Shown here: positions 45,126-52,591 of the stretch, in pieces | How the letters are laid out: each line of letters opens with the position of its first letter | Numbering within the stretch: the stretch's first letter is position 1 | Assembly (NCBI GenBank): GCA_937886325.1 | Contig: CALABV010000017.1 | Coordinates: forward strand, 1-58,529 | DNA length: 58,529 nucleotides | Reading direction: 5' to 3' | DNA from: an uncultured Geobacter sp. | GTDB lineage: Bacteria > Desulfobacterota > Desulfuromonadia > Geobacterales > Geobacteraceae | Program-made: the position numbers and the translations under genes | Notes under the pieces: model-generated | What the model saw: the letters and a program-made list of their open reading frames with translations, nothing else | Told to the model about the DNA's origin: nothing | Database searches by the model: none

Positions 45126-45647
45126 ATGAAAGCATCTGACTTTCCCGGAGATCTCAATTCTTTCCTGAGCCACTACAAATATCAGCCCGAGCTTACCGCT
45201 CGGCTCGATGGTTTAGACGTCGCTTTTCTTGACCAATCCCTCATAAATGACATTGTTCTATGGAAGGTCAACAGGTATGTAAAAGTCAATGATGAAATTA
45301 TTTCGCAAATCTCAGGGGTTAAAAGTCTTAAGGAAAAAGAACATAGGAAAAGCAAGGGGGTGCTGTCTGTCTTATTGAAGCTTGATGGCGTTGACCTCCC
45401 TATGGCTTCAACAATTTTAAGATTCGCCAACCCACGGGTCTTTCAGATAATAGACCGACACGCATACAGAGCAATCTACGAAACAAAGTACCCCCTATAT
45501 CCAAGTACATCATCTGAGCGAAAGATTTCAGTGTATTTTGACTACATTGATGAACTCATCGAACTATGCGAACTCAAGGGGCTAGCATTTCCTACAATCG
45601 ACCGTCTACTTTATATCTTCGACAAGAAAAAGAACGGCAAGTTATGA
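45126..45647 (+). CDS. Helix-hairpin-helix-like protein of unknown role (173 aa)
   Basis: 173 residues, AT-rich codon use. The central part LKLDGVDLPMASTILRFANPRVFQIIDRHAYRAIY has the helix-hairpin-helix then Asp order (GVxxxxASxILRF...IID) seen in HhH-GPD glycosylase-like proteins, although the rest of that fold is not clear. I start at ATG 45126, with GGAG at the end of the upstream gene as ribosome site. Coupling with a zinc-finger gene suggests a DNA-related, perhaps defence, function; that is inference. Confidence 0.55.
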   Translation: MKASDFPGDLNSFLSHYKYQPELTARLDGLDVAFLDQSLINDIVLWKVNRYVKVNDEIISQISGVKSLKEKEHRKSKGVLSVLLKLDGVDLPMASTILRFANPRVFQIIDRHAYRAIYETKYPLYPSTSSERKISVYFDYIDELIELCELKGLAFPTIDRLLYIFDKKKNGKL

Positions 45648-45688
45648 GCAAAGACCATCAGCGGGTTATCTTTATAAGGAGATACGAC

Positions 45689-46315
45689 ATGGCATCATTT
45701 CTTGTGGTAGAAACAAAAATTGTATCTTTATTTAGAGCCACTATATACAAACCGATACTGTGTTTCATTTGTGCAATATGTTTACTTGGTTGTTCCAGTA
45801 AAATATGTGTTACATATTACTCGGAACCGACAGGCGCAAAGGTATATGATGATGGCCGTTTATTAGGGTCTACCCCACTGACTCTTTATTACGAGCCATC
45901 TCCTGATTTCATTAATGGCGACTGTATGTTTCTGAAGCCTCTTCTTGCTCGATGGTTAAGTGGCGCTGAAAATAGTCCAACCTCCATCAAGGCATGTGCT
46001 TCAGAAGGTAAACAGTTGGTTTTTACCTTCTTCCGTCCCCAGAATATACCAGGTTCAGATGTTGACGCACAATATGCATCACAGTATGAATATCAACGAG
46101 AGATTCGCCGAATTAGAACCGAAGAAAATAATATGCGATTAATTCAGAACTTGAATTCTATCTCTAATGCGTATTCTGGGTCATCAAAGTCTAAAAATGC
46201 TGATGGAGGGTACATGACTAAAGACGCTAATGGAGTTCTTGTAAATAGTAATGATTGTTATCAAACAAAAGATGCCCTAGGGGCTATTGTTAACAGCGCA
46301 GGTTGTTACAAATAA
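45689..46315 (+). CDS. Lipoprotein with PEGA-like domain (208 aa)
   Basis: 208 residues. The signal peptide is long (residues 1-35, ending FICAICLLGC), giving a lipoprotein. The next part VTYYSEPTGAKVYDDGRLLGSTPLTLYYEP matches the PEGA surface-domain pattern (P.GA.vy.dG...G.TPl). A Gln/Arg-rich helix and a Cys-containing repeat (MTKDANGVLVNSNDCYQTKDALGAIVNSAGCY) finish it, the last two units being near copies. AAGGAG supports the ATG at 45689. An attC-like site follows its stop. Confidence 0.75.
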   Translation: MASFLVVETKIVSLFRATIYKPILCFICAICLLGCSSKICVTYYSEPTGAKVYDDGRLLGSTPLTLYYEPSPDFINGDCMFLKPLLARWLSGAENSPTSIKACASEGKQLVFTFFRPQNIPGSDVDAQYASQYEYQREIRRIRTEENNMRLIQNLNSISNAYSGSSKSKNADGGYMTKDANGVLVNSNDCYQTKDALGAIVNSAGCYK

Positions 46316-46330
46316 ATGGAGAGTTCGAAG

Positions 46331-46391
46331 TGCCAACGAGACAGTTAGACCGGTCCAAAACCCTGCCCGGTCAACTGCCAGACCGTTGGAC
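46331..46391 (+). repeat. attC-like site 1
   Basis: The left end TGCCAAC is a 5/7 match to RYYYAAC; the right end GTTGGAC (46385-46391) is a full match to GTTRRRY. Inner arms CAGTTAGACCGG (46342-46353) and CCGGTCAACTG (46367-46377) pair perfectly except for one extra A at 46347, the unpaired base expected in the left arm of attC sites. Confidence 0.6.
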
Positions 46392-46417
46392 ACCATAAAA
46401 TTAAATTGAGAGAGACT

Positions 46418-47173
46418 ATGACAAAACACCATACTCTTCAGGCAGATGCATTAGCGCTCGACAGTTATGGACGTTCTGTAATCAAAGCGATCGCCCTTGG
46501 CGACTTTAATATGCTTGCCGATGCGATCATGAAATATTCAACAACGATGAAGAAAATAAAAATTCAACTAATCGAATTCCCATCCCCTGCAGTGTTTGAT
46601 CCGAAAGCAAAAGAAATTCTTCGCAAAATAGCCGTTGGCGAAAGCTTCCCTGCTGACCAGTATGTTAAATCAATAGAGCAGAACTTTGAACTAGAAGGGC
46701 TGACGGAACTAGATGACGGTGAAGTAGAAGATCTAATTCAACCACTCTTTTACACTTGGTTCGGCCCTTATGAGTATGTTAGGGACAGCTTTGAAATAGG
46801 CTCTGCAATAGTTAGCAGCAGCGTTCCGGATAACCTGAGAGTATACATTATCGAGGCCAAGCAGTGTTATGCCTTCCAGCAATACATCGCGACTTGCTCT
46901 ATGTGCAGGACCATATTGGAAACCGCAGTTCGGGATATCTGCATCAAAAGAAAATTCATTCGGTCAAATGCAAGCCCATTTGAGACTCATTCGTGGAGTG
47001 AATTGAGAGATCTAGTGTCAAAGGGGGCCTTGAACCAGCAAATCAAGTCAATTTATAAAAATCTGAGTAACATGATGCATGGACATAAGACTGCAAGCCG
47101 TAAAGATGCTCTCACCTACTTTAGGTCAACTCTAAAAGCCATACATCTATTGTACGATTACCATAGGCTTTAA
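46418..47173 (+). CDS. DUF4145-like protein (251 aa)
   Basis: 251 residues, soluble, AT-rich. The C-terminal half has the DUF4145-like order: aromatic helices, then ATCSMCRTILETAVRDICIKR, then LSNMMHGHKTASRKDAL, with the conserved MHG. Such domains occur beside restriction and abortive-infection genes and in prophages, so a defence link is possible but unproven. The ATG at 46418 is preferred to a TTG four codons earlier. Confidence 0.6.
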   Translation: MTKHHTLQADALALDSYGRSVIKAIALGDFNMLADAIMKYSTTMKKIKIQLIEFPSPAVFDPKAKEILRKIAVGESFPADQYVKSIEQNFELEGLTELDDGEVEDLIQPLFYTWFGPYEYVRDSFEIGSAIVSSSVPDNLRVYIIEAKQCYAFQQYIATCSMCRTILETAVRDICIKRKFIRSNASPFETHSWSELRDLVSKGALNQQIKSIYKNLSNMMHGHKTASRKDALTYFRSTLKAIHLLYDYHRL

Positions 47174-47230
47174 ACTGACATATGCAATGCGGGCATGAGA
47201 AACAAGTTCAAAATACAGTTAGGAACAACA

Positions 47231-47746
47231 ATGAACTCACAACTAATTAAGCTTGTTATCGTTATAGTGTTAGCCACTCAAAGCATCTCATTTGCCCAGT
47301 CATGCTACGAAACTACAGTACAAAGCCCAACGCCGTTAATGGGAAATAACGGAGAAATCATAAAACTTGGCGACGGGACTATATGGGAGGTCAAATATGC
47401 CTATGAATATCTTTATGAATATTATCCGACAGTGGTCGTCTGCCCAGAAAAAGGAAAACTGATTGTCAATGGCAAGTCGATTAATGTGCAGCCTGTTTCA
47501 TCTCGACCCAAAGCCGGCAAGAGTGGGCAGAATGTCATTGAAAGCATGATCGTAAGTAAGTTTGACGGGTTAAATGCTGGTAATATTTACAAACTCGCTA
47601 ATGGTCAAATTTGGGAACAAATCGAACCGTGGGTTTGGGTCTGGATATGGGTAAATCCTTCAGTAATGATTTATCCGGCCTCTGGTGGATACAAAATGAA
47701 AGTGGAGAATATTGAACACCCGGTTCTTGTCCAGCGAATCAAATGA
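47231..47746 (+). CDS. Secreted protein with two IWE-type repeats (171 aa)
   Basis: 171 residues with a signal peptide (LIKLVIVIVLATQSISFAQS, cleavage near 22). The mature protein has two matching halves: IKLGDGTIWEVKYAYEYLYEYYPTVVVCP and YKLANGQIWEQIEPWVWVWIWVNPSVMIYP, each a turn, IWE and an aromatic strand. Extracellular or periplasmic location is likely. I do not know the family. TTAGGAAC is a weak ribosome site before 47231. It is followed by a strong attC-like site. Confidence 0.65.
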   Translation: MNSQLIKLVIVIVLATQSISFAQSCYETTVQSPTPLMGNNGEIIKLGDGTIWEVKYAYEYLYEYYPTVVVCPEKGKLIVNGKSINVQPVSSRPKAGKSGQNVIESMIVSKFDGLNAGNIYKLANGQIWEQIEPWVWVWIWVNPSVMIYPASGGYKMKVENIEHPVLVQRIK

Positions 47747-47782
47747 TACGATTGCAGGGTAACTAACAGCACCTTGGGAAAA

Positions 47783-47853
47783 GTCCAACAATCGGCGGCA
47801 CTCAGTCGGCGCGGAGAACCTCGCGCCGCTGGTGCGCCTCATAGCCGTTATAC
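47783..47853 (+). repeat. attC-like site 2 (strongest)
   Basis: GTCCAAC (47783-47789) fully matches RYYYAAC; GTTATAC (47847-47853) matches GTTRRRY with one exception. Arms at 47794-47813 and 47822-47838 pair throughout except for three single extra bases in the left arm (G 47798, T 47802, T 47806), the extrahelical bases that guide integrase to one strand. Confidence 0.8.
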
Positions 47854-47937
47854 CCGAACAAAGAAATGATAAAATAGCAAACCCATACAAAAGCCAAACC
47901 CAAGACAAGAAAATTCACGAACGGTCGGGAGTTTCCA

Positions 47938-48072
47938 GTGCAAACTAAACTTGTAATCCTTGCCAGTGTCATCGGAGGAATTTCTGCTCTCTGTTTCTCG
48001 ACAAATCAAAACATCCTCCTTTCATTAGGTTCCGCCTTAATTGCTTCGGCCCTTTATCTACAAACTCTATGA
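47938..48072 (+). CDS. Possible 44-aa membrane protein
   Basis: A GTG start with GGGAG seven bases before it opens a 44-codon frame of two short hydrophobic stretches (LVILASVIGGISALCF and ILLSLGSALIASALYL) joined by STNQN. It could be a small two-helix membrane protein, such as a toxin or transporter helper, inside the cassette array. No family is recognised and the GTG start keeps confidence low. Confidence 0.4.
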   Translation: MQTKLVILASVIGGISALCFSTNQNILLSLGSALIASALYLQTL

Positions 48073-48147
48073 TGATTCAGTGTTGGCAAGCAGAGGACGA
48101 CCGGCAAAAAATAATCCATATAAAACGCAAACCTAACGGAGGATGCC

Positions 48148-48444
48148 ATGAAAGAATTTGTTGAGTATGCGAAATCCCTTACTAAAGCAGTAGAAAACGA
48201 ATACACAAGACTTCACGATAAAAAGATATCGCTTGAGACAGAACTTGCAGAAATTAATAAAAGAATTGCGCTTATTGAACCAAAAAAGAAACGCATCGGT
48301 ATCTACAAGCCTGAGCAAATGCTCTGTCCAGTATGTTTCATTGATAAAGACCTTTCTGTTGAAATGAAGCCAGTACCATCTGAAAGCACTTCTGATATAT
48401 TCAGGTGTCCCCATTGTTCCTCCGAAATTGAAGTTGAAAACTGA
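48148..48444 (+). CDS. Coiled-coil plus zinc-ribbon protein (98 aa)
   Basis: 98 residues. A helix with heptad pattern spans 5-50 (KAVENEYTRLHDKKISLETEL), then CPVC at about 70 and CPHC near 87 form a zinc ribbon. AACGGAGGA precedes the start. The design suggests a self-associating nucleic-acid-binding or adaptor protein. Family unknown. Codon use is AT-rich like its neighbours. Confidence 0.65.
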   Translation: MKEFVEYAKSLTKAVENEYTRLHDKKISLETELAEINKRIALIEPKKKRIGIYKPEQMLCPVCFIDKDLSVEMKPVPSESTSDIFRCPHCSSEIEVEN

Positions 48445-48461
48445 AAGGGATAACCACGTAA

Positions 48462-48501
48462 AAGCAACGGTCAAGCCGCTGCTTTCCGGACCCCGTTGAA
48501 C
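48462..48501 (+). repeat. Weak attC-like site
   Basis: The right end GTTGAAC (48495-48501) fully matches GTTRRRY and CAACGG pairs with CCGTTG, but the site is only 40 bases long and the left end AAGCAAC is poor. It may be a decayed attC or chance. Confidence 0.3.
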
Positions 48502-48523
48502 AGGAACTGAAAAAGGAGGATTT

Positions 48524-48751
48524 ATGAACATCAATGACCTCAAGAGAGAATACGAGAATGCCGGGAATGGATGGCTACGGGCCGCTTTCGGGAGTATTGT
48601 CCGTAGATACTACGATGAAATTGAGAAATTGAGCCCAGATGAACGGAAAAAATTAATCAAGGCCATAGGGGCGCCAGATACCTATGTTTCCGAACTAAAC
48701 AAAGAGCTGAAAGGAGTTGAGTACGACAGGATTCATAAACATACTCGATAG
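48524..48751 (+). CDS. Unknown helical protein (75 aa)
   Basis: 75 residues, charged and helical (WLRAAFGSIVRRYYDEIEKL, then DERKKLIKAIGAPDTYVSEL), no membrane segment. AAAGGAGGA precedes the ATG. It lies 47 bases before the HAD-like gene on the same strand. No family recognised. Confidence 0.6.
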   Translation: MNINDLKREYENAGNGWLRAAFGSIVRRYYDEIEKLSPDERKKLIKAIGAPDTYVSELNKELKGVEYDRIHKHTR

Positions 48752-48798
48752 CTTTGCAAGCAACGTGTTATTCAACCTTGAATCGACAGGTGGGCAAT

Positions 48799-50088
48799 AT
48801 GAAACTTATTGTATGCGATGTTGAAGGTACAATTTTCAAAGCAAACTACCGAATCAAAGGCACTGATTTTGCCTCAACTATGTGGCAACCACTAGCGCAG
48901 AGACTTGGTGAAGCTGCTATTGTCGCAGAGCTAGAAACACATCGAAAATGGGACAATAAGGAGTATAGCAACTACATAGAGTGGGTTGAAGATACTGTTG
49001 AAATTCACAAGCACCACAAACTTCACATAGACATCTTTAACGGGCTTGTTGCTGAGGCTGAATATAATGACGGTGTCATCGATTTTTTTGAAAAATTGGA
49101 CCGCAATAAATACATACCGGTACTCGTTTCAGGTGGTTTCCAGGAGCTTGTGAGAAGGGCACAAAAAGACCTGAATATCAAATACGGATACGGCGCCTGC
49201 GAATATGAATTTGATCCGGTTACGGGGTATTTATCTTCTCACACAATGACACCATGTGACTTTGAGGGAAAGTATCAATACGTGAATGCGTTGTTTGCTA
49301 TATACAACCTAAATCCAAACAAAGACTGGGTATTCATTGGAGACGGCAAGAATGACATTCACATAGCAGGCAAGGCCCCGTTCGCTTATGGAATAAACTC
49401 CCATCCAGAGCTTGCAAAAATTGTAAATTTCAATGCAACGAGTTTTAGCGAGCTATACTCTCGATTGATTGACGACGACGACATTTACATAATGGACGAC
49501 ACTGATTTAGTTCAGGAAGAAGTTTCGGGAATCGAAGAAAAAGACAAAGCGTGGGAATCGACTCTAGCAGAGCTAGAAAATGCAAAGATAACACTGGCAG
49601 CAAAGGTGGCAGAAACTGAATACCTTAACGAGGTATTAACATTTGCATCATCAGAAAACCAAAAAAATGAAGCTGAAACTATTGAACTTAGAAGGAAGTG
49701 TACGACTCTTCAGCAAGAAGTTATTGAACTTCAGAAAACTAAGGAAGCTGCTGAAAAACGCTTGGAAAAAGAAGAGAAGACTCGTAGAAAGGAAATTAAG
49801 GATTTTTGGGCTCTTCATTTTAGGCACTTTTCTTTCACAAATAACTTCTTGCATGAAGCAGCGAAATTACTGCATGGCGACCGTATGAGATTGGAAGAGC
49901 GGCTGTTGGAGCTACACGAAGCATCCGACCCAAGGACACTCAGCCGCAGTAAGTATCACGTTTCTGGCATGGATCATCTTGGTCTAACCCTCGTCGGTGG
50001 TGTCGCTGCACGTATCGATTTCAGAGTAGTGCATGGGCAACTGCACAAAGTAGAGATTGTAGAGTTCTACAAGAAGAACGAAACCTAG
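48799..50088 (+). CDS. HAD phosphatase (SerB-like) fused to coiled coil
   Basis: 429 residues. Residues 1-215 are a HAD hydrolase of the phosphoserine phosphatase type: motif I VCDVEGTI (Glu in place of the second Asp of DxDGT), motif II VLVSGGF and motif IV FIGDGKNDIHIAG. Residues 240-345 form a long coiled coil rich in Glu and Lys. The final 80 residues (SGMDHLGLTLVGGVAARIDFR to EIVEFYKK) are beta-rich and vaguely like RelE-type toxins. A phosphatase joined to a coiled coil suggests signalling or defence. ATG at 48799 is chosen because it starts the HAD fold. Confidence 0.65.
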   Translation: MKLIVCDVEGTIFKANYRIKGTDFASTMWQPLAQRLGEAAIVAELETHRKWDNKEYSNYIEWVEDTVEIHKHHKLHIDIFNGLVAEAEYNDGVIDFFEKLDRNKYIPVLVSGGFQELVRRAQKDLNIKYGYGACEYEFDPVTGYLSSHTMTPCDFEGKYQYVNALFAIYNLNPNKDWVFIGDGKNDIHIAGKAPFAYGINSHPELAKIVNFNATSFSELYSRLIDDDDIYIMDDTDLVQEEVSGIEEKDKAWESTLAELENAKITLAAKVAETEYLNEVLTFASSENQKNEAETIELRRKCTTLQQEVIELQKTKEAAEKRLEKEEKTRRKEIKDFWALHFRHFSFTNNFLHEAAKLLHGDRMRLEERLLELHEASDPRTLSRSKYHVSGMDHLGLTLVGGVAARIDFRVVHGQLHKVEIVEFYKKNET

Positions 50089-50130
50089 CTACGTTCGATG
50101 GCTTACCTTCAAATATGATAGGAGGTTGTC

Positions 50131-50310
50131 ATGAAACGAAAAGAAGGCGACGGTCCATTTCCCAAAAGTGTTTTCCCTACCTCGGTCTTCCCTCGCAGAA
50201 TCTTTCCTTGGATGGGCGGTGATGACGAAGAAGAGAACGATACTACTTCGAACTCACCTGAATCCTTTCCCAATCGCAAAGATGCGACTGATGATGAGGA
50301 AGCTCAATAG
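50131..50310 (+). CDS. Small unknown protein (59 aa)
   Basis: 59 residues behind AGGAGG. It has a basic, Phe/Pro-rich start (FPKSVFPTSVFPRRIFPW) and an acidic tail (DDEEEND, DDEEA), so it is probably disordered. No family recognised. An attC-like site follows 23 bases after the stop. Confidence 0.55.
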   Translation: MKRKEGDGPFPKSVFPTSVFPRRIFPWMGGDDEEENDTTSNSPESFPNRKDATDDEEAQ

Positions 50311-50333
50311 CCACTACTATGCTTTTCTGTGAT

Positions 50334-50396
50334 GTTCAACCTGCGGCGGCACACGGTCTCCGCTGCGCTCCGCCGGTGCGCCTTGACACGTTGGCG
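50334..50396 (+). repeat. attC-like site 3
   Basis: GTTCAAC (50334-50340) fully matches RYYYAAC; GTTGGCG (50390-50396) matches GTTRRRY in 5 of 7. Arms at 50345-50356 and 50373-50382 pair perfectly apart from extra G (50349) and A (50353) in the left arm, the same GGCG-G-CAC element as site 2. Confidence 0.72.
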
Positions 50397-50404
50397 AAGG
50401 AAAA

Positions 50405-50806
50405 CTACACTGTCCAATCAATAAGATTGAGGGAGGGGATGCGTAAAAACTCACGGGTGTTATTGGTGACCAGAGGGATTCCTAACGATACAGCGTGCGA
50501 GGCAATAAGCATGTCCATGGAGCCAATGGGCGTGCCGTCTTTTTCCAGTGATGCCCGAATATCTCCATAGACGTGGGCCGCCGCTTCATCATAAGGGACA
50601 ACTTCCAAAGGAATGGTGAACTCGTCGAGAGCTTTGGCGTTTTTCTCTCTATGGGAGCTCTTGGCGACTCCGTATCGTAATTCCGAGAGAGTTATGGAGG
50701 AAATTCCGATGTCGCCAATCTGGTAATCCAGGAAACGTTCAAGCACGGCAGCCGGCTTTCGCTTGATGATGTAGATGCAGATATTGGTGTCGAGCAGCAG
50801 TTTCAT
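50405..50806 (-). CDS. vapC: VapC-type PIN-domain toxin
   Basis: 133 residues, PIN ribonuclease. The four acidic positions are visible as MKLLLDTNICIYI, SELRYG, GSMDMLIASHA and NNTREF. Such toxins cut specific RNAs, often initiator tRNA or rRNA loops. Start overlaps the antitoxin stop (ATGA at 50804-50807), which couples the two. The pair is opposite in direction to the array genes, as toxin-antitoxin cassettes with their own promoter often are. Confidence 0.92.
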   Translation of the reverse strand: MKLLLDTNICIYIIKRKPAAVLERFLDYQIGDIGISSITLSELRYGVAKSSHREKNAKALDEFTIPLEVVPYDEAAAHVYGDIRASLEKDGTPIGSMDMLIASHAVSLGIPLVTNNTREFLRIPSLNLIDWTV

Positions 50807-51033
50807 CAGAAACTCTCCCGCTTGTCCGGTTCAGGCTGGATGCGCTCGGACATGAAGTCGCGGGAAAACTTCTTGAGGCTGCCGAAGAGCGAATTCCACG
50901 AATCGCTCCGGGGAATCAATTGAACGACGTTGCCGCTTTTCTTTATAAACACCTCACTGTCGTCGAAGCGAAATTCCTTGGGAAGCCTTACTGCCTGGCT
51001 TTGTCCATTTTGAAATATTTTTGCTGTTTTCAT
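50806..51033 (-). CDS. vapB: VapB-type antitoxin (AbrB/SpoVT fold)
   Basis: 75 residues. The N-terminus MKTAKIFQNGQSQAVRLPKEFRF is the standard swapped-hairpin AbrB-type DNA-binding part of VapB; the C-terminal helix (SLKKFSRDFMSERIQPEPD) is the toxin-binding tail. AGGAGG precedes the ATG. It should repress its own promoter through the palindrome just upstream. Confidence 0.9.
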   Translation of the reverse strand: MKTAKIFQNGQSQAVRLPKEFRFDDSEVFIKKSGNVVQLIPRSDSWNSLFGSLKKFSRDFMSERIQPEPDKRESF

Positions 51034-51043
51034 GATTGACCTC

Positions 51044-51063
51044 CTCAAAATATATATTTTGAG
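51044..51063. promoter_or_regulatory. Palindromic operator of vapBC
   Basis: A perfect 20-base palindrome (CTCAAAATAT and its complement) lies about 11 bases before the vapB start and covers its ribosome site or -10 region. This is the expected place for VapB-VapC autorepression. Confidence 0.75.
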
Positions 51064-51364
51064 TATATATTTAAGGTTTTGAGTTGGCAAGAAAGATTTC
51101 AACAGCGATGGGAGAATGAGATCCCAATCGGGTAAGGGGGAGTTTCTCTCTCCACCTCCCCACAACCCGGCATGCGGGTCCGCACCGGGCGGTTCACGGA
51201 GTTACCGGGCCGTAGTCAGGCAATGGATTTTCACCCACAGTTCTTTTACAGATATGAGCCCCTGTTCCTTCAGCCATTGGTTTGTCATGCCGTGCTGGGA
51301 AAAAATAGGGATACCTGCCTGTTTTATTGTTGGCAAAAAATTATATAAAACTAAAACAGTGCGT
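51064..51364. other. Intergenic stretch between vapB and the transposase remnant
   Basis: No gene is supported. The first bases hold AT-rich vapBC promoter DNA. The part around 51150-51220 (CCCGGCATGCGGGTCCGCAC and CGGGCGGTTC) resembles strings I recall beside mobile introns, but I cannot place it. No attC-like site marking the right end of the array was found. Confidence 0.3.
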
Positions 51365-51781
51365 ATGCCAAGGATAGCGCGTGCAGTAGCGGTAGATTAT
51401 CCCCATCATGTCACGTAACGCGGCAACAACCGCTCTGCGGTATTTTTCGATGACGAGGATCGCCGGTTTTATATTACTGTTCTCAGGAGATCCAGCCAGA
51501 AATACAAGCTGGAAATTTGGGCGTATTGCTTGATGGGAAACCATGTTCATCTGCTTACCGTTCCAAGGGATGAATCCTCTCTGGCCAGAGCAATAGGCCT
51601 TGCCAATAATGTCTACACGCACTATTTAAACCGCAGGCTCGGCAATTCCGGAAGGGTCTGGCAAAATCGATTTTTCTCATGCGCGGTGGAAAAAAAGACG
51701 TACTTATGGAGCGTCGCACGCTACTTAGGATGGAGTGGGAAAGGGGGCAGGCTGGATAACCAATCCCGGAGCCGTCAGTAG
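51365..51781 (+). pseudogene. Broken REP-associated tyrosine transposase (Y1_Tnp)
   Basis: The frame reads MPRIARAVAVDYPHHVT, then a TAA at 51416-51418 where CAA (Gln) is expected in HHVTQRGN, then RGNNRSAVFFDDEDRRF, WAYCLMGNHVHLL and SGRVWQNRFFSC, all standard for TnpA_REP/IS200-like HUH enzymes. The end is also lost after LWSVARYLG. Two defects mean no active product. It overlaps the stop of the adenosyltransferase gene by seven bases. Confidence 0.85.
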
Positions 51782-52365
51782 TCCACGCCCGGCTGGGGCT
51801 CCACTCCTTGTCGGTAGGCATGCTTTATCTCACATACCTCGCTGACCGTATCAGCCAGCTCGATGATGCGAGGGTGGGCGTCGCGGCCGGTAAGAACCAG
51901 GTGCATCAGCGGCGGGCGACGTTCCAGGATCTCCAGGACCTGCTCCAGGTCCACCAGCCCGAGCTTCAGGGCGTTGTTGAGCTCGTCCAGTATCATCAGG
52001 TCGTACCGTCCGGAGGCCATTTTTTCTATCACAAGGTCCACGGCGTCCTGGGCGTTTGCCCGGTGTTCGGTCCACGGGTACGGGTTGCCTTGAATGCCGC
52101 AGAACCCCTTGCCGGTGGCGTGCAGCTCCACGTCAGCTCCCAGCAGCCTGATGCCGTCCCACTCCCCGGCGTACAGGTCTCCTTTCATGAACTGGATGAT
52201 GCAGACCTTCATGCCATGGCCGCGGGCCCGCAGCGCCATCCCCAGGGCCGCGGTGGTCTTCCCCTTGCCGTTGCCCGTTATCACGACCACCAGTCCCTTC
52301 CGTTCTTTCGGCTCGAGCCTATCGATCCTGTCCGGCGGAGTTCCCCGTTTGTTCATGGCAGCCAT
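51775..52365 (-). CDS. cobO: Cob(I)alamin adenosyltransferase (CobA/CobO/BtuR type)
   Basis: 196 residues. The P-loop GNGKGKTTAALGMALRA, MKVCIIQFMKGD, then YDLMILDELNNAL and LVLTGRDAHP are typical. The enzyme transfers the adenosyl group of ATP to cobalamin or precursors, needed for B12-dependent mutases. No cobalamin riboswitch was found upstream; a GC-rich hairpin (CCGCCCAATCCCGGGCGG, 52449-52466) lies 84 bases before the gene. A second in-frame ATG lies at 52356. Confidence 0.92.
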   Translation of the reverse strand: MAAMNKRGTPPDRIDRLEPKERKGLVVVITGNGKGKTTAALGMALRARGHGMKVCIIQFMKGDLYAGEWDGIRLLGADVELHATGKGFCGIQGNPYPWTEHRANAQDAVDLVIEKMASGRYDLMILDELNNALKLGLVDLEQVLEILERRPPLMHLVLTGRDAHPRIIELADTVSEVCEIKHAYRQGVEPQPGVDY

Positions 52366-52591
52366 CCTCTCACCTTTCTAAAACCTGCTGCGGCAAGCCC
52401 TGTACCTATCACTCATCATCCCTCTTTCTCACCTCCCTGACAACCCTGCCGCCCAATCCCGGGCGGGCTGGAAGTGGAGCGGGTGGAACGGGTCCGGGGG
52501 GCAAAGGGGGAAGCCCATTAAAGTATAATTTTATCGCAGAAAACAGGACGGAGTTCCAGGAAAAGGTGCGGCAGAAGAACCGAAGAAGATT

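Noticed and set aside
47173..47231. A further attC site between the DUF4145-like and secreted-protein genes
   Set aside because: GTTAGGA resembles the right end, but the left end and arms do not pair well; judged chance or strongly decayed.
51150..51230. Possible mobile-intron end near the vapBC pair
   Set aside because: Only a vague resemblance of a GC-rich string; no reverse transcriptase or domain V hairpin was recognised.
52366..52591. Cobalamin riboswitch upstream of the adenosyltransferase
   Set aside because: I looked for the conserved B12-box-like core on the minus strand and did not see it; only a GC-rich hairpin is present.
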